Shown: one piece after another, positions 34,176 to 41,969 of the stretch
How the letters are laid out: every line of letters starts with the position of its first letter
Numbering within the stretch: the first letter of the stretch is position 1
Source: Marinobacter sp. Arc7-DN-1
Lineage (GTDB): Bacteria; Pseudomonadota; Gammaproteobacteria; Pseudomonadales; Oleiphilaceae
Direction of reading: 5' to 3'
Length of the DNA: 64,000 nt
Assembly: GCF_003441595.1 (NCBI RefSeq)
Contig: NZ_CP031848.1
Span: 3,968,001-4,032,000 of the forward strand
Position numbers and translations under genes: made by a program
Notes under the pieces: model-generated
Databases searched by the model: none
What the model was told of the DNA's origin: nothing
What the model saw: only the letters and a program-made list of their open reading frames with translations

Positions 34176-35039
34176 GTGTACCGAGTCAAACAGGTGGATA
34201 CCACGGTGAATCTGGCCGGCTTCAGCCGCTGGCTGAACGGGCAGGGTGTTACTCACCGGATTGCCGAGGAGGGTGGTTTTCAGGTGATCTGGCTGGAGGA
34301 TCCGGCCCACGCTGAGCCGGTGCTTGCAGCCCTTGAGCGCTTCATGGCGGAACCGGAGCTCCGGGATGCGGTTGATCGCCAGAACCGGTCGCCGGTTTTT
34401 GTTGGCGGGCGCTGGCAGCCTTCGCCTCGCCATGCGCCATTGGTTCTGGGCATCATCGGCTTTGCAGTGATTATGGTCTGGCTCACAGCCATGGGGCAGA
34501 ATGAACTCGCTGCCACACTGATGATGATTGACCCGCGTGATTATGACTGGAGCACCATGGCCGGTCGTATTGATGCCTTGTCGGCGACTCTCGCCAGTGG
34601 CCAGGTGTGGCGTCTGCTGACTCCGGATTTTCTGCACTTCAGCTGGACCCATATAATTTTCAACTCGGTCATGCTCTGGTTCCTGGGCAGTCAGATTGAA
34701 TGGTTTGACGGGCGGGGACGGCTGGTCACTCTTTTCCTGGTGACCAGCCTGGTCTCCAACGGGTTGCAGTACTTTGTTTCCGGGCCCCTTTTTGGCGGGC
34801 TGTCCGGCTTTGTCTACGGTATTCTGGGTTATTGCTGGCTGAGCCAGCGGTCTGCGCCAAGGTTCCAGTTTCCGCCGGCATTGGTAACCTTTGCCGTGGT
34901 GTGGATGGTGATCGGTTTTACCGCGCTTCCTGAAATGCTCGGTCTCGGGCGTATGGCAAATGAAGCCCATCTGGGAGGATTTGTCGCGGGATTGGCCCTT
35001 GCGGTGATTTTGCCCGTAAGAGCCAGACGCGGAGTATAA
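34176..35039 (+). CDS. glpG: GlpG-like rhomboid intramembrane protease
   Basis: A 287-residue rhomboid. The N-terminal ~75 residues resemble the cytoplasmic domain of GlpG. Six membrane segments follow from ~residue 87, with the HFSWTHIIFNSVMLWFLG block (equivalent of the WR/HxxxN region), the catalytic Ser210 in FGGLSGFVYG and His265 in EAHLGGFVAG. It should cleave membrane proteins within or near the bilayer. The start is GTG at 34176 with GGAGGCGGAG upstream. The TAA stop is inside the T-tract side of the minus-strand terminator at 35038-35063, so rhomboid mRNA and the candidate small RNA converge there. Confidence 0.88.
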   Translation: MYRVKQVDTTVNLAGFSRWLNGQGVTHRIAEEGGFQVIWLEDPAHAEPVLAALERFMAEPELRDAVDRQNRSPVFVGGRWQPSPRHAPLVLGIIGFAVIMVWLTAMGQNELAATLMMIDPRDYDWSTMAGRIDALSATLASGQVWRLLTPDFLHFSWTHIIFNSVMLWFLGSQIEWFDGRGRLVTLFLVTSLVSNGLQYFVSGPLFGGLSGFVYGILGYCWLSQRSAPRFQFPPALVTFAVVWMVIGFTALPEMLGLGRMANEAHLGGFVAGLALAVILPVRARRGV

Positions 35040-35063
35040 AAAAAGCCCCACCAGAGGTGGGGC
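35038..35063 (-). terminator. Strong minus-strand intrinsic terminator
   Basis: GCCCCACC (35045-35052) and GGTGGGGC (35056-35063) form an 8-bp stem with loop AGA. Read on the minus strand it is followed by seven T residues (35044-35038). The plus strand has no T-tract after it, so it serves a leftward transcript, although no protein gene reads leftward here. Confidence 0.85.
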
Positions 35064-35124
35064 GTGAAAAGAGCTGTAAGCTCCTGATGAGAGAGACCAA
35101 ATGATACGACCGTCGTCATTTGGT
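35038..35124 (-). ncRNA. Candidate Fur-repressed small RNA (RyhB/PrrF-like in logic)
   Basis: The minus strand carries a complete small-RNA gene. The promoter is -35 TTGACA (35160-35155) and -10 TATCAT (35136-35131), 18 bases apart. The -10 lies inside a Fur box. A start near 35124 and the intrinsic terminator at 35063-35038 give a transcript of about 87 nt. It would begin with ACCAAATGA pairing perfectly with TCATTTGGT (9-bp stem), then a pyrimidine-rich single strand with CTCTCTC and a small GAGCT/AGCTC stem, then the terminator. There is no start codon with a good Shine-Dalgarno. Fur-controlled small RNAs down-regulate iron-using proteins when iron is low. I do not claim sequence identity with RyhB or PrrF; the case rests on layout. 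Confidence 0.72.
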
Positions 35125-35126
35125 GA

Positions 35127-35145
35127 GTTAATGATAATCATTATC
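35127..35145. promoter_or_regulatory. Fur box
   Basis: GTTAATGATAATCATTATC matches 18 of 19 positions of the classic consensus GATAATGATAATCATTATC. It covers the -10 of the leftward small-RNA promoter, so iron-bound Fur would block it. It is also 60 bases before the DUF1315 start and could affect that gene. Confidence 0.9.
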
Positions 35146-35165
35146 GTTTGATTCTGTCAAACGAT
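35143..35165. promoter_or_regulatory. Perfect 9-bp-arm palindrome next to the Fur box
   Basis: ATCGTTTGA (35143-35151) and TCAAACGAT (35157-35165) are perfect inverted repeats with a 5-base spacer. The right arm overlaps the -35 of the leftward promoter and the left arm shares three bases with the Fur box. It may be a second operator. Confidence 0.5.
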
Positions 35166-35204
35166 TCCGCCACTTTTTTATGAACGTTTTTTCAGGAGAG
35201 CGGG

Positions 35205-35495
35205 ATGACTTACGAAGAACTGATTGATCGGCTGGATCCCAATGTGTACCGGAGTCTCCGGCAGTCCATTGAGCTCGGGAAATGGCCCGACGGCCGCAAG
35301 CTGACTCCCGGGCAGCGGGAAATCAGCCTGGAGGCAGTCATCTATTACGAAAACCTGCACAACATTCCCGAAGAGGAGCGTGTGGGTTACCTCGACAGAG
35401 GCAGCAAGGCGGGAACCGCCTGCGATCCCTCCATAACGCGCAATCTGAGTGACGGCGACGCAGATCCGGGCCAGTTTGTTGAGGTCAAGTCTTGA
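35205..35495 (+). CDS. DUF1315 (YeaC-like) protein
   Basis: A 96-residue protein recognised as the YeaC/DUF1315 type by MTYEELIDRLDPNVYRSLRQSIELGKWPDGRKLTPGQREISLEAVIYYE. The function of the family is unknown. It has no membrane segment or cofactor motif; the last third is polar and probably disordered. CAGGAGAG precedes the ATG. Its stop overlaps the TTG start of the DUF2797 gene by three bases, so the pair is translationally coupled. A Fur box lies 60 bases upstream but seems to belong mainly to a leftward promoter. Confidence 0.82.
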   Translation: MTYEELIDRLDPNVYRSLRQSIELGKWPDGRKLTPGQREISLEAVIYYENLHNIPEEERVGYLDRGSKAGTACDPSITRNLSDGDADPGQFVEVKS

Positions 35496-36331
35496 GTAAA
35501 ACCATTGATGTAACCGGTCGGCTTCGGAAAATGCCGGCAGAGGCGGGAGATCCGGTGGCCTACACCATTGCCGTCGGCGATACCCGTATACCCCTGAACG
35601 AGCTGATTGGCAGGCCGTTGCGGTTTGATTTCGACGGCATCATTCGTTGTATCCACTGCGACCGAACCACCAAAAAGAGTTTCAACCAGGGGTTTTGCTA
35701 CCCCTGTTTTCGCAAGCTGGCAGCCTGTGACAGTTGCATCATGAGCCCGGAAAAGTGCCATTATCATCTGGGAACCTGTCGTGAGCCGGAGTGGGGCGAG
35801 ACCCACTGTATGGTGGAGCACGTGGTTTACCTCGCGAATTCATCCGGTCTCAAGGTGGGTATCACCCGGGCCTCCCAGGTGCCGACCCGCTGGATTGACC
35901 AGGGCGCGGTAGATGCCATTCCCATGGTGCGGGTTGCGACCCGATACATCGCCGGGTTGGTGGAAGTTGCCTGCAAGGCCCACGTTGCCGACCGAACCAA
36001 CTGGCGGGCGATGCTCAAGGGCGACGTACCGGAGCTGGACCTGGCCGAAGAGCGCTGGAGAATTCTGGGGCTGATTGCCGGGGATCTTGAAGCACTGAGA
36101 GAAACTCACGGCCAGGAGTCTATCCGTGAGGTGGATGAGCAGGGGCTCGGCCTCAGTTATCCCGTTGAGGTCTGGCCAGAGAAGATCAAAACCCATAACC
36201 TCGACAAAACGCCGGAAGTTGAAGGCGTCCTTGAAGGCATCAAGGGGCAGTACCTTATTCTTGATACCGGTGTAATGAACATCAGGAAGTTCACCGGTTA
36301 TGAAGTCCGTTTCCGGGTTGCGGAGCGCTGA
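35492..36331 (+). CDS. DUF2797 protein with Cys-rich segment and GIY-YIG-like pattern
   Basis: A 279-residue DUF2797-type protein of unknown function. Residues ~52-96 are Cys/His rich (CIHCDRTTKKSFNQGFCYPC, then CDSC and CHYH), which looks like a metal site. Then comes VVYLANSSGLKVGITRASQVPTRWIDQGA, whose Y-x(n)-KVGIT-R spacing recalls GIY-YIG nucleases, a resemblance that is my inference. The start is TTG at 35492, overlapping the DUF1315 stop, which fits coupling. The C-terminus is a beta-rich extension (VEGVLEGIKGQYLILDTGVMNI) possibly of nucleic-acid-binding type. It is followed by pepN 83 bases on. Confidence 0.75.
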   Translation: MSKTIDVTGRLRKMPAEAGDPVAYTIAVGDTRIPLNELIGRPLRFDFDGIIRCIHCDRTTKKSFNQGFCYPCFRKLAACDSCIMSPEKCHYHLGTCREPEWGETHCMVEHVVYLANSSGLKVGITRASQVPTRWIDQGAVDAIPMVRVATRYIAGLVEVACKAHVADRTNWRAMLKGDVPELDLAEERWRILGLIAGDLEALRETHGQESIREVDEQGLGLSYPVEVWPEKIKTHNLDKTPEVEGVLEGIKGQYLILDTGVMNIRKFTGYEVRFRVAER

Positions 36332-36414
36332 ACCGCTCCCCACCCGGCCATTCCGTTCATGCCTCCGGACCCTGATTTTTGGTCCATGCAGGCAGCGAAT
36401 TCTGGAGAAAACCA

Positions 36415-39057
36415 ATGCGTACCAGCCAGCCACAAACCATTTACCTGAGCGATTACAAGGTGCCCGCGTATCTGGTCGATACCGTGGAACTGACCTTCGA
36501 GCTTTTTGAAGATGGTGCCCGGGTACACAGCACGCTTGAACTTCGTCGGAATCCTGAGTCCGCCGAGGCATCGGCACCCCTGGAGCTTGACGGTGACAGC
36601 CTGAAGCTGGAGTCCGTTGCCCTGGATGGCGCCAAACTGGCGGCGAGCGATTACGAGGACCGGGGCGATCAGCTGGTCATCCGGTCTGTACCGGACCGGT
36701 TCCGTCTGACCACCGTAACCTGGATCGAGCCCCAGAATAACACCCGGCTCGAAGGTCTCTACAAATCCTCGGGCATGTTCTGTACCCAGTGTGAGGCCGA
36801 GGGATTCCGCTGTATTACCTACTTCCCGGACCGTCCCGACGTTATGGCACGCTTCCGCACCCGCATTGAGGCCAGCAAGGAGGCGTATCCGATCCTGTTG
36901 TCCAATGGTAACGATGTCGAGAAGGGCGAGCTGGAAAACGGGCGCCACTTCGTGACCTGGGAAGATCCGTTCCCCAAACCCTGTTATCTCTTTGCCCTGG
37001 TAGCCGGGGATCTTGTGGAGAAGCGTGACAGCTTTACCACCTGCTCCGGCCGTGACATTGATCTGCGTATGTATGTGGAGCCCCGGAACGCCAGGAAATG
37101 TGATCACGCCATGGATTCCCTGAAACGGTCCATGCGCTGGGATGAGGAGGTCTACGGTCGGGAATACGATCTGGATATTTTCATGATCGTGGCGGTGGAC
37201 GACTTCAACATGGGCGCCATGGAAAACAAGGGCCTCAATATCTTCAACTCCTCATGCGTGCTGGCCAGCCAGGAAACGGCAACGGACATAGCGTTTCAGC
37301 GCATCGAGGCCATCGTCGCCCACGAATACTTCCACAACTGGTCCGGGAACCGGGTCACCTGCCGTGACTGGTTCCAGCTGAGCCTGAAAGAAGGCTTCAC
37401 CGTATTCCGGGATTCCCAGTTTTCAGCAGATATGGGCTCGCCCACCGTCAAGCGGATTGAAGATGTCACCCTGTTGCGCACCGCCCAGTTTGCCGAAGAC
37501 AGCGGCCCGATGGCGCACCCGGTTCGGCCAGCTTCCTATATGGAAATTACCAACTTCTACACCCTGACCGTTTACGAGAAAGGGGAGGAAGTGGTGCGCA
37601 TGATCCATACCCTGCTGGGACCGGACATGTTCCGCAAGGGCAGTGATCTGTACTTTGAGCGCCATGACGGCCAGGCGGTCACCACCGACGATTTCGTAAA
37701 AGCCATGGAGGATGCTTCGGGCCGTGATCTGAGCCAGTTCCGGTTGTGGTACGAGCAGGCGGGAACGCCGGTGCTGACCGTTTCCGATGAATTCGACGCC
37801 GGCCCGGGCATTTATCGACTGACGATTGAGCAGAACATTCCGGATACACCGGGCCAGACCAATAAAAAGCCCCAGCACATTCCATTTTCTTTGGGACTTC
37901 TGGGGCAGGATGGTCAGCCACTGCCCTTGCAGCTGGAGGCGGATGCGTCTGAAGCGCCCACAGAGCGCGTGCTTGAGCTTACCGAAGCCGTCCATACCTT
38001 TGACTTCCATGGCGTTGAGGCGAAGCCGGTTCCCTCTCTGCTGCGGCACTTCTCGGCGCCGGTCCGGGTTCGCTATCCGTGGACCCGCGAGCAGTTACTG
38101 TTCCTGATGAGTCACGATCCGGACGGATTCAACCGCTGGGATGCCGGCCAGAGGCTGGCGGTGGACGTGATTCAGTCCCTGGTGGGTGCCGCGGATGGCT
38201 CGGAAGTGGAGCCAAGGCTGGTTGAGGCTTACCGGAAACTGGTTTCCGATACGGATCTTGATCAGGCACTGGTGGCAAAAATGCTTCAGCTGCCGTCCGA
38301 GGCGTATCTGATTGAGTTGGCGGAAAATGCCGATGTTCCCGCGATTCACCAGGCCCGCGAAACAGTGCTTAAATGCCTGGCTCACGCCCTGAGGAACGAG
38401 CTACTGGCGTGTTACCAGCGTAATCTCGAAACCGGTGCCTATGAGGTGACTCCAGAGGCCATTGCCCGTCGCAGCCTGCGTAATACCGCGCTCGCCTGGC
38501 TGCTGGTGATCAATGATGAGAAAGGCCGCACTCTGGCGGTGAGCCAGCTGAACCAAGCCGACAATATGACAGACCGGATGGGTGCCCTGCAGGCGCTGGT
38601 CAACTCCGACTATGAAGATGACCGGCGTCAGGCCCTGGACGAGTTTTACAACAGCTTCCGGGACGATCCGCAGGTTGTTGAACAGTGGTTCTCCGTACAG
38701 GCGGCCAGCGACCGGGCCGGGCAGCTGCCGGATATCAGGAAGTTGCTGGAGCATCCGGCCTTTGACTGGAAGAATCCGAACAAGATTCGTTCAGTGGTAG
38801 GTGCATTCGCCGGGCAGAACCTGGCGGCTTTCCACAATCCGGACGGTTCCGGTTATGACTTCCTGGCAGATCAGGTTTGCCGGCTGGATGACAGCAATCC
38901 GCAGATCGCGGCGCGCCTGGTGACGCCGCTGACCCGGTGGCAAAAGTTTGCGCCGGCCTACAGCGGGCCGATGAAGTCCGCGCTGGAACGTATCCGCGAC
39001 AAAGACGGCCTGTCCCGGGATGTCTATGAGGTGGTGCACAAGAGCCTTGCCGGTTGA
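36415..39057 (+). CDS. pepN: Aminopeptidase N
   Basis: An 880-residue M1 metallopeptidase of the E. coli PepN type (870). The exopeptidase motif GAMEN is at residues 267-271. The zinc site HEYFH begins at His303, with the third ligand Glu326 in SLKEG. The C-terminal helical domain (~550-880) is present in full. It removes N-terminal residues from peptides in the cytoplasm; there is no signal peptide. ATG 36415 has GGAG eight bases upstream, and an in-frame codon at 36379 is less likely. It is alone, after the DUF2797 gene and before a hairpin at 39079. Confidence 0.96.
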   Translation: MRTSQPQTIYLSDYKVPAYLVDTVELTFELFEDGARVHSTLELRRNPESAEASAPLELDGDSLKLESVALDGAKLAASDYEDRGDQLVIRSVPDRFRLTTVTWIEPQNNTRLEGLYKSSGMFCTQCEAEGFRCITYFPDRPDVMARFRTRIEASKEAYPILLSNGNDVEKGELENGRHFVTWEDPFPKPCYLFALVAGDLVEKRDSFTTCSGRDIDLRMYVEPRNARKCDHAMDSLKRSMRWDEEVYGREYDLDIFMIVAVDDFNMGAMENKGLNIFNSSCVLASQETATDIAFQRIEAIVAHEYFHNWSGNRVTCRDWFQLSLKEGFTVFRDSQFSADMGSPTVKRIEDVTLLRTAQFAEDSGPMAHPVRPASYMEITNFYTLTVYEKGEEVVRMIHTLLGPDMFRKGSDLYFERHDGQAVTTDDFVKAMEDASGRDLSQFRLWYEQAGTPVLTVSDEFDAGPGIYRLTIEQNIPDTPGQTNKKPQHIPFSLGLLGQDGQPLPLQLEADASEAPTERVLELTEAVHTFDFHGVEAKPVPSLLRHFSAPVRVRYPWTREQLLFLMSHDPDGFNRWDAGQRLAVDVIQSLVGAADGSEVEPRLVEAYRKLVSDTDLDQALVAKMLQLPSEAYLIELAENADVPAIHQARETVLKCLAHALRNELLACYQRNLETGAYEVTPEAIARRSLRNTALAWLLVINDEKGRTLAVSQLNQADNMTDRMGALQALVNSDYEDDRRQALDEFYNSFRDDPQVVEQWFSVQAASDRAGQLPDIRKLLEHPAFDWKNPNKIRSVVGAFAGQNLAAFHNPDGSGYDFLADQVCRLDDSNPQIAARLVTPLTRWQKFAPAYSGPMKSALERIRDKDGLSRDVYEVVHKSLAG

Positions 39058-39078
39058 ATCCGAAGGTGGTTCAGGTAG

Positions 39079-39110
39079 CCGGCTGTGACCGGGAGCTTTG
39101 TCACAGCCGG
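39079..39110 (+). other. 11-bp hairpin after pepN
   Basis: CCGGCTGTGAC (39079-39089) pairs with GTCACAGCCGG (39100-39110) over a 10-base loop. No T-tract follows. It lies in the 182-base gap between pepN and the DUF1329 gene; nothing else stands out there. Confidence 0.55.
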
Positions 39111-39239
39111 ATACAAAATCGCACTTTCGGTCGATAGACTTTAAGGCGTGATCCGTTAATCTGGCTGAAGGTCTGAAATTCCATCAGATGACAATAAAAT
39201 GCCTCTTCAGAGGCTTCCAGACGCACTTAAGGTTTTACA

Positions 39240-40628
39240 ATGAGTTACAACAAAAATGCGATTCTCGGCGGTCTGCTGGTTCTTTCCGTGGCATCGTCGC
39301 CTGCCTGGTCGGCGGTTTCCGCCAGTGAAGCGGCCCGTCTGGGCCAGGACCTGACCCCTTTTGGCTCCCCCAAGGCCGGTAACAGTGCCGGTACTATTCC
39401 GGCCTGGACCGGGGGGCTGACAGAACCACCTCCCGGGTATGAGGGCAGCGGGCAACACCACATAAATCCGTTTCCGGACGATGACGTCCTTTTCACCATC
39501 ACGCCTGCCAATATGGATCAGTACGGGGACTATCTGACGGATGGTGTGAAAGCGTTGCTGGAAACCTATCCGACCACTTTCCGTGTGCCGGTGTACCAGT
39601 CCCGTCGAACCCATGCAGTTCCCGACTGGGTGGCGGAGAACACCCGCGAGAACGCGGTGAATGCGGAAATCGTCGGCCAGGGTGAGGGCCTCGAAGGCGC
39701 GTTCGGGGGCTACCCCTTTCCCATACTGCATGGCGACAACGAGCAGAAAGCCTGGCAGGCAATCTGGAACCATCTGACCCGTTGGCGCGGTGTATCGCTT
39801 ACCCGTCGTTCCAGTGAGGTGGCTGTCCAGACCAATGGTGACTACACCCTGGTCACTTCGCAGCAGGAAGCGTTTTTCAACTTCTACAACCCCGAAGGTG
39901 GTGAAGAAGATCTCGATAACGTAATTTTTTACTACCTGTCGTTCACCCAGTCTCCCCCCCGCCTTGCCGGTGGTGCCATTCTCGTCCACGAGACTCTGAA
40001 CCAGATCATCAGTCCGCGGAACGGATGGGGTTACAACGCGGGCCAGCGCCGTGTGCGCCGGGCGCCGAACCTGGGATATGATTCGCCGATCGCGGCCGCG
40101 GACAACCTGCGCACCGCCGACGACACGGATATCTTTAACGGTGCCCTGGACCGGTACAACTGGCGTTACGAGGGCAAGCGGGAAATCTATATCCCCTATA
40201 ATAATTACCGGATCGGCGAGAAGGGTACGCCTTACGAGGAGATCCTGGGGGTTTCCCACCTGAATCCCGATCTTACCCGCTGGGAGTTGCACCGGGTCCA
40301 TGTGGTTGAAGCCACGCTGAAGGAGGGCGAGCGCCACATCTACGGCAAGCGCCGCTTCTATATTGATGAGGACAGCTGGAACACCGTTCTGCTGGACCAG
40401 TACGACGGCCGTGGCGAACTCTGGCGGGTGACCATGGGTCTGCCGAAAAATTATTACGAACTTCCGGGTGTGTGGACAGTGCTGGACGTCTATCATGACC
40501 TTCAGGCCCGGCGTTATCACGTGCTTGGCCTTGATACCGAAGAGGCCAATACCCGGGTGTTCACCAACGAGGTTCCGAACAAGCGTTACTTCTCTCCCGC
40601 GTCCCTGCGTCGCAGGAGCGTTCGATAA
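39240..40628 (+). CDS. DUF1329 outer-membrane/lipoprotein-sorting-like protein
   Basis: A 462-residue exported protein. An N-terminal signal peptide (~1-24, ending in SSPAWSA) precedes the DUF1329 region with AARLGQDLTPFGSPKAGNSAGTIPAWTGGL, a hallmark opening. The rest is beta-rich with family stretches such as RRTHAVPDWVAENT and NFYNPEGGEEDLDN. The family is thought to adopt a LolA/LolB-like fold and so may bind a lipid or hydrophobic compound in the periplasm. It is followed by a YCF48-like protein and an RND-type exporter on the same strand, a combination that recurs in proteobacteria and suggests one envelope transport device. A 14-bp hairpin separates it from the next gene. Confidence 0.85.
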   Translation: MSYNKNAILGGLLVLSVASSPAWSAVSASEAARLGQDLTPFGSPKAGNSAGTIPAWTGGLTEPPPGYEGSGQHHINPFPDDDVLFTITPANMDQYGDYLTDGVKALLETYPTTFRVPVYQSRRTHAVPDWVAENTRENAVNAEIVGQGEGLEGAFGGYPFPILHGDNEQKAWQAIWNHLTRWRGVSLTRRSSEVAVQTNGDYTLVTSQQEAFFNFYNPEGGEEDLDNVIFYYLSFTQSPPRLAGGAILVHETLNQIISPRNGWGYNAGQRRVRRAPNLGYDSPIAAADNLRTADDTDIFNGALDRYNWRYEGKREIYIPYNNYRIGEKGTPYEEILGVSHLNPDLTRWELHRVHVVEATLKEGERHIYGKRRFYIDEDSWNTVLLDQYDGRGELWRVTMGLPKNYYELPGVWTVLDVYHDLQARRYHVLGLDTEEANTRVFTNEVPNKRYFSPASLRRRSVR

Positions 40629-40678
40629 GGCTTGGGTGATCAAGGGATGCGTCCCCGCCCATAGGAAGTGGCGACCCG

Positions 40679-40710
40679 ACATACCGGCCACCATGAGGTG
40701 GCCGGTATGT
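40679..40710 (+). other. 14-bp perfect hairpin between DUF1329 and YCF48 genes
   Basis: ACATACCGGCCACC (40679-40692) pairs perfectly with GGTGGCCGGTATGT (40697-40710) around ATGA. There is no T-tract. It may stabilise the upstream message or set a lower level for the downstream genes. Confidence 0.65.
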
Positions 40711-40774
40711 TCACAGTTATTCCCGGCTTGGCCGGTCAGAGATACAGTTCAATACAACACAATAGGCAATCTGA

Positions 40775-41923
40775 ATGGCTAATAGGTTGATGTGCAAGAC
40801 GCTGGGAGCGGCCTGTCTCGGACTTTCCATGGCGTGGTCCGCCCCTGCGGCGTTTGCGCTTGCAGATATCATCGAAACCCCGGCCCGGCCAACCGATCTG
40901 GCCCCGGAGAATCTTCTGAACGATGCGACCCGGACCGGAGATCGTATCGTGGCCGTAGGAGAGCGAGGCCATATCATTTATTCGGATGATGAAGGGGAGA
41001 CCTGGGTTCAGGGTGAAGTTCCTGTCTCGGTCACCCTGACCGGAATCGATTTCGGTTCAGAAACTCATGGCTGGGCGGTAGGGCACAGTGGTGTGGTTCT
41101 GCATACCGAGGATGCCGGTGCCACCTGGAGCCTTCAGCTTGACGGTATCAGAGCAGCGGCACTGGCCATCGAGAGCAGGGAAGAGCAGATTGCAGCGATG
41201 GAGGAGCGCATTGAAGGGGCTCCCGAATCTGAAAAAAGTGACCTGGAGTGGGCACTTGACGACCTCTACTTTGCCCTGGAAAACCTGCAGGCTGATCTGG
41301 ATGTCGGGCCGGTAAACCCACTGCTGGATGTCTGGTTCGAGAACGAGAACCGCGGTTTTGTTGTGGGTGCCTACGGAATGTTCCTGCGAACAACGGATGG
41401 CGGTGAAACCTGGAAGGACTGGGCACCCCGGATCGAAAACCGGCAGAATTTTCACCTCAATGGCATTACCCGGGTCACCGGTGGCGCTTTGGTAGTGGTT
41501 GGTGAGGCTGGGCAGATCCATGTCTCGGTGGATGGCGGCGAGACGTTCGAGCGCCGCGAGTCTCCTTACGAAGGCTCCCTGTTTGGGGTGATCGGTACCG
41601 GCCAGGTGAACGAAGTCCTGGCGTTTGGCCTGAGAGGCAACATGCTGTTCTCAACGGATCTTGGCAAGAGCTGGCGCATGATTCCCAATTCGGCTGGCGC
41701 AACTCTCAACGACGGCGCCGTTGCTAAAGACGGCCGGATTACTCTGGTGGGTAACGGTGGCGCCGTCCTTCTCAGTACCGACAGAGCAGAAACCTTCCGG
41801 GAGAATTTCCGTAGTGATCGGGATGGGGTCATGAGCGTGGTGCCCATTTCAGGGACAGATCTGCTGCTTGTCGGCGAAGGTGGCGTAAAAATTACAGACG
41901 CCCGTGGAAAGAACCTTCAATAA
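40775..41923 (+). CDS. YCF48-like beta-propeller protein
   Basis: A 382-residue exported protein. A signal peptide (~1-31, ending AAFA) is followed by six or more BNR/Asp-box repeats: SDDEGETW, TEDAGATW, TTDGGETW, SVDGGETF, STDLGKSW and STDRAETF. These form a YCF48/sortilin-type beta-propeller. A charged helical insert (~125-180) interrupts the propeller. In plants and cyanobacteria YCF48 assists photosystem II assembly; in proteobacteria it accompanies RND exporters and DUF1329, with unknown function. The start ATG has only a weak AGG upstream. The RND gene begins 46 bases later. Confidence 0.85.
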   Translation: MANRLMCKTLGAACLGLSMAWSAPAAFALADIIETPARPTDLAPENLLNDATRTGDRIVAVGERGHIIYSDDEGETWVQGEVPVSVTLTGIDFGSETHGWAVGHSGVVLHTEDAGATWSLQLDGIRAAALAIESREEQIAAMEERIEGAPESEKSDLEWALDDLYFALENLQADLDVGPVNPLLDVWFENENRGFVVGAYGMFLRTTDGGETWKDWAPRIENRQNFHLNGITRVTGGALVVVGEAGQIHVSVDGGETFERRESPYEGSLFGVIGTGQVNEVLAFGLRGNMLFSTDLGKSWRMIPNSAGATLNDGAVAKDGRITLVGNGGAVLLSTDRAETFRENFRSDRDGVMSVVPISGTDLLLVGEGGVKITDARGKNLQ

Positions 41924-41969
41924 CGCCCTGATGTGGCAACAACCGAACGAATAATAGAGGGGCTTTTGA

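Noticed and set aside
39207..40694. A 495-codon open frame on the minus strand
   Set aside because: Antisense to the DUF1329 gene, which has a signal peptide and family motifs.
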